NCBI GenBank assembly: GCA_032622095.1
Contig: CP136061.1
Span: forward strand, 236,421,815-236,485,814
Origin: Siphonodentalium dalli
Taxonomy: Eukaryota; Mollusca; Scaphopoda; Gadilida; Siphonodentaliidae
DNA: 64,000 nucleotides
Direction of reading: 5' to 3'
This document shows, one piece after another, positions 40,601 to 52,600 of this stretch. The translations under genes and the position numbers were made by a program. Below the pieces are notes generated by a model. The model worked only from the letters and a program-made list of their open reading frames with translations. It was not told the origin of the DNA and did not search any database. Numbering within the stretch: position 1 is the first letter of the stretch; every line of letters begins with the position of its first letter.

Positions 40601-43600
40601 CCAATGTATTTAAGTGCTATTCTTATGTTTTTTTCGGGAGATGGACTGTGTCGATTTCATTTTGTCAATATTAATGAAAATAAGTGTAGATATATAGCCT
40701 GTCGACACAGACAAGACTGAATAAGTTTTTAATAACGTCATTTATTTGTGTATGAGCGGGATTTCATGCAACGACCGACGGGGGGAATGGGTCCGTGGGA
40801 CGGACCCGCAGACGGCCTGGCGGAAACCCTGCTTATAACCATATCAAACCTATAGGGAGCTGAAGTATTCAGATATCTGCACATGCATAAGGCAAAACTT
40901 ACCAACTGAATGTCGCACACTGGCAATCATTGTAGTGGTCACCTCCCCGAGCTCTGATAGTTGATATAGAGCCTCCAATGTGTACACGATAATCTGGATA
41001 TCATACACAGTCAGCAGCCTCACAATCGTCTCATATGCCTCAAGGTCAAGGTTGTCACACAGTAGACTCTCGTTCACGTACTCTTGGCAAAGCTTCGCTA
41101 TGATTTCCAAGCCTGGGAAAATAAAAAAAAATTCAGTTATTTATGGGTTAATTGCACTGTGATGACATTATCATCCAGCTGGTTCACTCTATTATTACAT
41201 GAGATGTCATCACTTGATTTTTATAACTGAATGAGAGGTGACGTAAGTTAAGCTTTGGATAGTTGGGGTGGGGATTAATTATCCCAGGCTAATTACGCAG
41301 CCTTGGCATATCTGTTGCCTTTTTGCACATGCTATTCTATGCATTTAGCTGTGTTGAAGATATAATTGTCAGTCAATTTTACTGAATTTGGGTGAAACTT
41401 TCAACATCATGAGTGCGGTAGATGGGGCTGTATTTCGGGAGAACTTCGCACAAATCGGAAAATTAAATGATTGTCAGTATGTCAATGTACCATCACTGCA
41501 GTATATATGAGTGTGAACTTGGTTCAGGGTTGAGAGATTATTCGAGATAACGCTGTAACATGACACAACTCACCTCTAACCAGGTTGAACTTGTCATTTG
41601 ACTGTAGACATTTGTTTATAATGGTTAGAACCATACTGAGATGAGATGGTTGCAATGATTGAAGCACCATCTGAAAATAGAATAAAACGGAAATTAAAAT
41701 TTCTGTTAAAAATGCATCAAAGAAAGCAATATAAGGCACAAACAGAATATTTGTGTCTCAGACACCGCCGCATTGACTTTTTTGAGCAGTGTTTGTCAAA
41801 TTTATTGGGGGTGACATGACCCGTTTAATAGCGAATGCTAAACATATCACAAAATTAAGAAATATTACTACCTAGAGTCGAGTCGATCACCACATAACTA
41901 AATTTGTTTTGCATATTTCTAATACAGGAGGCTCGGGAGATACTGTACCACTGATCATCTCCTAACAGCATTGGGAATCGAGCAACATTTTAATAAAAAT
42001 TGGATCCAAAATGGTCGGACTGCATTAAACTCCAGACTTACTTCAAAATTAAGAATACTTTAGGAAACAGAACAAACACGTGGTTATGTATCACTTGCAT
42101 AAAATTCCAATGGGGATTAAAGTATACCCGTAGTATGTTATCATATCTTCTGATGATGGGTGACTTATATTTAACAGAATTTGGTGGTTTGTTGTCTTTA
42201 ATCGGTTCCTTTAAGTAGGAATGTTATATTTTGATCCCCATTTTTTATATGAATTCCATGATATTGTTACAAACAGATGCAATGGACACGAGTGTAAACA
42301 TTCATCAGTATGTGCCGGCAGCATGTTGCTGTCAGTCCATATTATTTACAAGAACAAAAAAATAAGAAAGTTGTCCAAGTGTTCCGATACCAGATTGACT
42401 AAAACTCGATACAATGACAGAACAATTTTGCCGTGGTTTAGTTAAAATATTTAATAAACTGGTTTGAGAACTCAAAATAGTACTCTTGCATGTTAAACTT
42501 GGCACTCAGGGCTGGAATTATATTATTACATCACTGGTCATCGGTATTAAAAAAATTAATGATGTCCTCCCGCCCTCATCGATTCTGAAAAAAAATTGTC
42601 TAGAGACCCAAATAATTTTTTTGTTTGGCCTAAAAGTTTCAGATGGTATCAGTGAAGTTCAGATAACTTATTTATCATTTCACCAACTATGTTGCCCAAG
42701 TTTTAGTGTTGTTTGCATGAAAATAAAAGTTTCAGATGGTATCAGTGAAGTTCAGATAACTTATTTATCATTTCACCAACTATGTTGCCCAAGTTTTAGT
42801 GTTGTTTGCATGAAAATTCCTCACAAAAATTGTAGGAATGACATGTCGTAATTAGTCTGGATTTTTTGGCGTCCCTTGCCAAGGAAAAGAGAAATCAAAT
42901 AGTAGCTTTTGGAAAGACTTAAGTAACACTTAAGTGTTGGGAGTAGGGTACGATGTGATTCATCATGAGAAGCAAGGATTATTTTCAACTACATCATTTT
43001 ATGCTTGGACCTGTTGGTTGAGAAGATTCCAGTATACTATAGCCCCACCCACAACTCTTTATGGAATATAATAATACTCCACAACTCATTTGAACCTGTT
43101 TCCTACACATTCTATTGAATATTATCAGAAGCCTAAATTTATAATCAATAATGACTAAGTAATTACCATGTAAAATATCTTACCTGAGGACCCATATTCC
43201 CTAAAGCATCGAGACACAGCTGTCTGAGGTTGCCATAGTTACAGTAGATACACAAAATTATGAACCTGAAAACACATTTTCAATGTCATCATATACCATG
43301 GAATTACACACTAAAAGCAATCTATCATGCTGAAGGGTAGGTTTAACCTTTCCTATACAAAATGGATTCTCCCACTCAGTTATAACAGTGTATATTGGAA
43401 TAGTCTATTATTAATTTGGAGGGGTGTTCAGGATATATAAGCAGACGACAGAGAGAAATAATACAAGAGCAAAAGGATTCATATTCTGAGGTGGGAAATG
43501 TTCATTGATGAACATATTATCTGAACATTTCCAAAGTAAAGGAAAAGGGAACTACTTATCAATGAGTGTTTGATAAACAGCCCTCATAATTGTCTACGTC

Positions 43601-46600
43601 GATGTCTCAGACCACATTGAGACTGAGATATTTTACAACTATATTATTATTTACCTGAGAACAAGAGGGTCTTGAATCAGATGTTTTGATATATCCTCCT
43701 CGAATGACAAATTTCTTATCATGACAGCAAGCTGTGAAAGAGATAAGAGAAAGGAAATTAGACGAGACCATGGAAGTGTCAATTGGATAGGGCATAATTT
43801 CATGTGTTACAGTCAATGGAGCAATTAGGAATGCAGAAAGTTAAATATCTAAGTAATACATATAAATTAAAATCCAAGATGGCCTCAGGCGGCCATTTTT
43901 CAAAAAAAAATTGAATAAGTTGATAGCTCCAGTCTAATGGTCACCCCGAAGTATCCATATGCAGCCTGGTGATGATCAGATGAGGGATGTCGTCTGTAGG
44001 GTGTGCTGAAGGATCTAGTCATGCAAAGAGTAAAATCCAAGATGGTCACTGGCAGCCAAGTTTTTCAATGAAATTCACAAAAGTTTTATGGCTACCATCA
44101 TAAGTTTCACCCAGAGCGTCGTCCCCTTTTTTGTTTAGTTTAAATGTCTTACAAACGTCTTTTGAGGAGTTAAAAACTGTTGAGAATAATTTATAAACTC
44201 CTTAAGTGGGGCCATGTAGTCATAAATTAAACCGGTCATGGTAATTGAAGTTAAACTTGGAACAAGGAACTTGAATTGTTTTGTCTATACATTTAGCATT
44301 ATTTAACTTTTAAGATAATTCAATTACATTGATTATTTTTAAAATTTATTCTGATTTGTGGGAAAGGGAGTGACAAGTGACAAGACATCTGCAATAGCTC
44401 TCTAAAATATTGGTTATCTGCATGGGACAAAACTGATAATGATAATACGTTAATTGTGTTCATGGTAGCTCTGATGAAGGAGATAGGCACCTGTGTTATT
44501 CTCTGTCCCTCAATGTCCCTCACACCTTTGTCACGACCCAGATTCAGCACCTCACACCCAGGTGGTTTATCTGAAAATATTAGATCATTATGAAATAATC
44601 ACAACCGTCCATATAATCTTGAGAGAGAATTAGGTTCAAATCATCTTTACTCACCTTATCAAGTAGCATTGTATTAACAAATTATTGTTTTCTCCTGCCT
44701 CAAAATAAAACAAGGTTCATATCGTACTCCTATCCAAGGATAAATACCATGACTTTTCAAAAATATTTCCAGAATTTATCCCAAGACATCTAGCAATTAA
44801 AATACCATAACTTTTCCACACATTTCTGTGAAGGATTTCAGTTAAATGTTTGATAAAATAAATACTTAATATCTCTTCACAAATTGGTTTCAGTATCAGT
44901 TAAATTAGTTTCATCTCACAATAGAGACCTGTGATATTATTAACACATGAATTTTACACATGCACTTCAACTTCAAGGGTAATTCAAGGATAATTTTTTT
45001 ATTTTATGCTTTTCCAGACCAGGATCTGAGACTCAAGAGGTATAAAAATTTCCATAACTTTTTCCTCCTAGTCAGGTTAGAAATTGTGCCTTTGTCAGAC
45101 CTGGAGATTTTTTTTTTTTAATTTCAAAACTTTCCATGATTCCAGACTGGCATATGAACCATTTAAAAAGGAATGGAGCATAGCTGTCCCATTCTACATA
45201 AATCTGTTTAGAAACAATCTTCGCTGCTCTCTTAGGACAATAAACATGTTATGAGCTGACTACTTTTGATGAGCAGCTGTACGAGTATTGTTAAAGTACG
45301 AACCATCAAGAATATCAGTTGACTTAATAAATCCTTTAACACTTTTGTAAATCAACCTTAAATGACATGTTTTACAAAACATCAGAGAATGATCTGAGCA
45401 TATGCCTAGCACTAAAAATTTGTTGGTGAGGGTTAAAGAGTTAATCTACATGTATTTTAAAGGCACACAATCGGATTTGATGGTCCCCATATCAGATTCC
45501 AACAACAACAATATTACTTGAAATGCCGCTTCAGTTATCACATTCGATTAATTGCCAAAAATAATGCTAACCAATGTCAACCTAGTATAGAATTGTCCCA
45601 ATAGTGATATATATCAACATTTTGTCCAACGCAATTTGGTATTGCGAGCATGTTAGTCGACATTCATGGGATATTTGCCAGGCTGCCAATGGATTTCAAA
45701 CCTCGCAATCTGATAACGCTGGGCTTTGATGGGTGGGTTCCTCGTCTCAAATCTAATATTTTTGACCCCCTAAGCCGAAGAAATAGTAATTTAGGTGCTT
45801 TAACCCTTTACCCAACAGAAGGGCCCTGTGCCAATGCATTCTCTTATATATGCGAGTCGACCATAGGTCGCCTCGCATATATAAGAGAATGCATTGGCTT
45901 AACACATTAAAAATTATAAAATTGTTAAAGAATGTAAGAAAAAATGGTAAAAAGTGTTTTAAAAAGATTTTTTTTAAGGCCAATGCATTCTCTTATATAT
46001 GCGAGGTGACCTATGGTCGACTCGCATATATAAGAGAATGCATTGGCACAGGGCATAACTGTAACCATCACAATGTGGTCAGTGAGCCGGTTCCAATGAT
46101 ATCCATATTTGTATGGTTCTATTGAGACAGACCGAAGATATTTTAGGCTGTTGAAGCTTTATTTGGCCGGTTGTGGCCGGTTTGTTGGGTAAAGGGTTAA
46201 ATTGGATTATGCATCTTTAATATCATAGTTGAGAATGAAACTTACCGGGTGGACCTACATCACGGGAGGAAGAAATAAATTCTCTCGCCTTAGGATCTTC
46301 AACTGTATCCATCCAGAACTGTAAGTAAAATATTGGAATAAAAGTGACTATGAGTAACATGAAACGAATAAAAATAAAGTGCTCTCAGACATACTACCTC
46401 ATCACCTGACTTAGTGCCACCGCACACGCTGCGATTAAAATCGTAAGTGGGGAAAATCGCAGGAGGAAGCATCCAATGCGCATGCCCACGACAATATCGT
46501 AGCCAAATCGTAGCAATCAAGCACTGTTTGATTTTACCAGGAAAATCGTGGCGTGACTTTGGCAACGCGCGCGATCGTAGCTGTCACATGACCACTGTCG

Positions 46601-49600
46601 CACTGGTCATGTTGTAAATACCACGAAAATCGTAGCTGCAAAGATCGCAGCACCGTAGCGTCTGCGGGCAAGCTACGATTTCTCCACCTACGATTTTCCC
46701 CACTTACGATTTTAATCGTAGCGTCTGCGGTGGCACTTAGGCTTCATAAAAAAAAGTTTTTTATTTGCAAATTCACCCAGTCAAAATTCTATCTCCCGTT
46801 ATCAAGAGAGCCCCCAAGGATGGTGCATTGATTTGACTTGTATTGTGGTATGGTCAGCTTGATTCACTCAACAAATAACATAAATTGCTTTATTTCTCCC
46901 CCCAATAGCAGGGGCCTCTTTCTCAATGAGGGTATGATTAGCGTGGTTTAGTTATAATAACCTCATATATATACCAGTTCAGAGCTTCATTAAGGAGGTG
47001 AGCATGCCCTCACTATCGCATTGATCGAAGTATAGATTGGTTTTGGGATACTCACCCGAAGAAAGTTTCTATCACAGTTCTTTGTCCATGCATGCTCATA
47101 CAGGAACTCTAGTGATTTAGAACCTATAAGGAAACGAATGAATAGTTACAAAATATATGACGGCATATTAAGTTATGCAATGATAAAAGCTGAATCTCTG
47201 TCTATTATTCATTAACCATTTCATAATGGGAGCTGCGCTGGTGCAGCATTAAATATCCTGTGTCTGATAGTGCATTGTCTTATATATGCATATTTCCCCA
47301 TAGCGAGCCTCACATATATAAGAGAATGCACTGGCTTACAAGATCAAGTTAAATAGTGTTAGGCCAATGCATTCTCTTATATATGTGAGCTATGTGAGAC
47401 TTGCATATATAAGAGAATGCATTGGCACAGTGATTTCACAAAATTTCAGGAAGCTCCATTCATGGAAGGGTTAAATAACTGTGTTAGTTTGGCAGGACAT
47501 CGAGAAAGAGCTATATTTTTTGCGGTGCCAGATTTGAAATGGTTTGCTAACAAAAATGTGTTACTTCTCAACCCCTGAAAATAGTTTTTTTCTTCTACAA
47601 CATTGCTTTACAATTGCCTTATACAGCTTTCTCTAAGGCATTGCCTTTTGCCGTAGCTGATTTCAAGATCTGACTTCTCGATGATCAAACAAAACTAAAA
47701 CAGTCAATATAATACCATTTCTTTGTTCTTCCTACTAAATGCTCCCTAGACATATTTTTCAAATGAAAAGGTGACAAAAATTCAGCCCTGTTAATTAGCA
47801 TGGGCTTTCGGCTGATTCGAGCCAAATACCTGTCTTAATGTCACGTGTTGAAGTCTGCACACAACAAAATTTCATTGTTAAATGCAAAGGACTACTGAGA
47901 TATATAGGTAATCAGCAATTTTAAGCCAGACCCAACTAAGTCTGCCATGATAATGGATCAATTTCAAAATTATAAGCTGAAGTTATATATGTATATATAT
48001 TAAGCATGCAATTAATATTTGGGATTGGCAATTTTTTAGCCAAGATGCAAATTTATGCTAACAGGGCTGTAAACTTCTAAAAAATTATACACATATAAAG
48101 GAATTACAGAAGAACACTCTTTATACCTTTAGCTCAGAAGAAACTTTTAAAATAAAACGAGATTTTCATTAAATCAAACGAAAATCAAAACCCCCCCAAC
48201 AAAATGCAATTTAGAAATAGAACTTCTATTGAATTGCTTAAAAAATGGTAATTAATTCCTTTACCATCTTAAAACATTACAAATCTAATGGAAAAATGGT
48301 AAAATCAAGAATCTTCAGAATTTGTTTTCCCTTCAGGTTGTTTTTCATGAATAACTTACCATCCTGAAATAAGCCGACATGAGCAAATAAGAGCTCCAGT
48401 AGGAATGCTGATTTGTCCACACGCAGGATGTGTTTACTGTCATGGGATAGTAGTGTGCAAATGTTGATGGAAAAATCCACTTCATTCGGCAAACCTGACA
48501 GTAATGCCTTCTCAAGCTTGTCATAGTAACTTGTCTTGTATAGGTCACATGACAGACCAACACTCTCTCTGAGATTTTCTGAAAAATTCAATTACATGTA
48601 CTGTTATTATATTATTCATGATTATGTTCCAAATACAACAGAATATGAAACTGGTACAAGATAGATGTTTTTTTTTACAAAATGATGCATTCTGATTTAA
48701 ATGATGCATTCTGATTTAAGGTTTCAGACAATTATGCAAAGCTCTACTTTAAATAGTAAACTTTTTATACAAACAATTTTCAAAAAAAAAAATTCATATA
48801 AGCGACACCTTCCAATGATTTTAGTGACAAACAAAAGCTTATCAGAAATATTGATTGCAAAGTTTGTAATGGTTTGAAGTTGGGCTGCTTTATTTCTCTT
48901 ACTAGTATTAAACGATATGTTGTAAACTATGAACTCACCTGGGATATCATGTTGATTATAGTTGTATATAAGTGGAACGGTGTAAAGTTCTTGTGACGCT
49001 TTTTTCTTGGCAGGGAGTTCATCATCGTCATCTGCCTGCTTATGGGGATCCAGGCCCAGGAAATTAATTTTTTCATAGATATCGAGGTGCCTGGAAAATT
49101 AAATTAATGACAACATGTCAATAAAGAACTGAATGGCAGTTTCAATATGGTCATAGGATTTCAAGAAAAAATTCATCTAACTTTTTCAAGAGAATTTTTA
49201 TTGGAATCAAAACCCATGACCAAATTGAATCCAATTTCAATAAATACTGTTAATACAATGTACACTAATTATTTATTTAACCCTTGCTATCCTAAATGGA
49301 TTCTCCCATTCAGTTATAAAAGTACATTGGAACAATCTATTATTAATGAATAATGTGGAGAGTTATTCAGGTAATAAAAGCTGCCAGGTCATAAAAGCAG
49401 ACAACAGATAGAAAATCATTAAAACAAGAGCAGAATGATTCATATTCATTGGTGGCAAGATAATAAATTATTATCTGAACATTACCTAAGGGAACTAGTA
49501 CAAGTAGTCAATGAATATTTAGTATAGAAAGGGTTAACTTCCACAAAATCAACTGAATAACTCAATTTAGCAATTTGTAATAAAACCAATGGCAGTTTCT

Positions 49601-52600
49601 CTCCATAGCCATTTCAAGCATGATTAATTAATTATTGGTCTAAGTGCTGATGTCTGCTGATTACCAGGACCCAGGGCCCAAGCTAGGGATTGAACACAGG
49701 GAGAAATGAAGTCTCCCTCTGCAGATTTTAGGGAGACTTCAGCCAAAATAGGGAGACTTATTAAAAAATACTTACTAATTTTCAAAATTCGCTTTATTTA
49801 TCTGCACATCAATAAATAAGATAAAACAAGATAAAACATATTTAGCAAGATAAAACACAAGTATAGCACCTGTATATATCGATAATCTGAAATTTTAACT
49901 AAATTTATAACCTTAATTTTTTTTTAAACTGTTGACTTTATCTGAAGAAATTAATTGTTGACTTCATAACTTTTAATAAAATTTGCAACCGTTGACAGAC
50001 GTATATACGCGGAGCACGTGGCCTGAGCGATAGATTGACAACAATTGTAATTTGCAAACACATAGTTTTGACACAAATTAATCCTTTTAAATGAGTTTGG
50101 ATAGTAATAGTTTATTATGTAGATCTTTGATTTAACTAAGAACATTAAATTAAGTACTTCCAATGCACATTCAAACCTCTGTGTTTAATAGTAAGCACGT
50201 GTTCTTGTTTGTAAACATAATAAATATGCAATTCCAAAAAGTTAAAAAGTTGGATTGGGAAACGGAGTCCGACACAAACTACGTTTGTAAAATTGAAAAT
50301 TCATAGATATGTTTTAGTTTAAATTCAAAGACAGTATTATTTGTTCACATTGGCTACTGCATGAGCGGTGGTAACCATGTACGGCTATACAATTTGCGGT
50401 TACAAAATGACCCGACGGAACAAAGTAAGGTCTAAATTCCAGTCTCCTTAAAACGAACCAGTAGCTCATCATAAACTTCGTTGCTCAGCGCAATTTGCCA
50501 TTTCCAAAAGCACCCAATCTGATTAGAATATGTGGATAGGGTACACCGTGTATAATTTATAAATAAAATGCCTCGTTGGAACAGTTGAGACTATATATTT
50601 TTTTTTTGCAAAACGAGTCTATTTTCCCCGGTAAAATTACCGTAAATACTAAGCTAGTTTTGTCAAATTTGGAAGGCGACTTCGTTTTCGCCTTGCGGAC
50701 ATCCGAGGGCGACTTTGCCGGCCCGAGGGCGAAATTCTCGCCCGAGTCGCCTCCTAGCGTGGGGCTCCTAGCGTCTATCATTGGAATATCATTATAGGGT
50801 GGTTACAATTTTAAGGCAGCCTTGCTTTATTGGGAATGGATATTATAACGGTAAAGGAAAAGTGAAAGCGATATTTATAGTTGTATGTAAATAGTTATAT
50901 TATCACATGAACCATCAGAAATAAATTTATATGTACATGTTCGGTGTTTATACGACAAAAATGTTTATATTAATTTATTAAACAATGAGATATTCGTGCA
51001 TGATGACCCAAGTAACCTTTCAACAAACATGGATGGTTCGAACCCAAAAATTATGTACAGTAATTTTCTAAGTAATCGACTCCTTAACCATAGCAGAATT
51101 ATGGGTAACTTTTCAGGATTTAGTCGGAAATATGGCAACAAGCCATATTTCCGACTAAATCCTGAAAAGTTACCCATAATTCTGCTGTGGTTAATGAGTC
51201 GATTACTTAGGGCATTATGTATACATAATCTGGTAAGAGGTATCTCAAAACAAACCTACGCAGGAGATTTATGAAGAAATTCCTTGATATAGCACTGAAA
51301 ATACATCTTTTGTTTCCTATATTTTTTATAAATATGAGATTGTCTTGTTTGTGCCGGTTCAATTTGTTTTTATCAGCGGTCATGTAAAAATTGCACATGT
51401 AGACCATGGGAAGATAGTCCAGAGCTGTCTCCGTTCTAAAAAGATTAGGGTACTAAATTATTTTGATGACTTAACCCTTTACCCAACAGAAGGGCCCTGT
51501 GCCAGTCCTTCCCAGGAGACGGGAGTGATTGCTCTCGCACCCGTATGCACTCGTAATTTTCAATTCACTGGTGCTAAAATTCGCACCCGTCCTTCTTCAC
51601 AAAATACTAATGGAGACTGTAATTGTTGGTTCAATATTGAACTATTTTAAGGTTTATTTAGATGCTTTACCATCTCAGTGCAACTATGGCATATTAAAGT
51701 GTAACTAGACATAGGTCTATTCCACAATGACTTTTTGTTTGAGCAAAAACCCAACTTACATGTACAATTATGGTATCGTATGGGTGCCATATTACACCCG
51801 TCTTCTGCATTACGGGAGCAAATAAATGCTCTCGGTGTGTTTTCTTCATGGGAAGGACTGCTGTGCCAATGCATTCTCTTATATATGGGAGTCGACCATA
51901 GGTCGCCTCGCATATATAAGAGAATGCATTGGCTTAACACATTAAAAATTATAAAATTGTTAAAGAATGTAAGAAAAAATGGTAAAAAAAGATTTTTTTT
52001 AGGCCAATGCATTCTCTTATATATGCGAGGCAACCTATGGTCGACTCGCATATATAAGAGAATGCATTGGCACAGGGCTAACTGTAACTATCACAATGTG
52101 GTCAAGGAGCCGGTTCCAATGATATCCATATTTGTATGGTTCTATTGAGACAGACCGAAGATATTTTAGGCTGTTGAAGCTTTATTTGGCCGGTTTGTTG
52201 GGTAAAGGGTTAAACAAAGAGAAAGAAATGCTTGAATTTTTAAATAGTTTTATGTTAAAATAACACATTATATCATTTTTTGGGACAGTCACATGTTATT
52301 CTGTTTTTTCAAGAATTTTAGTGAATAGAAATGGAAATTTATGCTCGGGGTCTGATTTTTTTTATCAAAGTTCTATTTTTTATGACTTCAATGCATTTTC
52401 CTGGGACAAATAATAATCACAGAAATGTAGTTCAGGTATTTATCCACCTATTTCAATACTGGAAAAATTAAAAAGCGAATATAACTTATACTACATGTAC
52501 TAGGTGTATTTTTCAGATAGTGAGAGAAATTGGGAAACGGCATGATCTTTGAACACTGCAATGGACACCTCTGGTTTTAGTTGTACATGTACATAGGTTT

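Noticed and set aside
42486-42851. 121-codon plus frame as a repetitive protein gene
   Set aside because: The apparent repeat of the peptide is just the 93-bp (31-codon) intron duplication read in frame.
45650-46125. Frames giving QCILLYMR / YKRMHW peptides (also at 51735, 5371, 52677)
   Set aside because: They are translations of the family B hairpin arms in both directions, not proteins.
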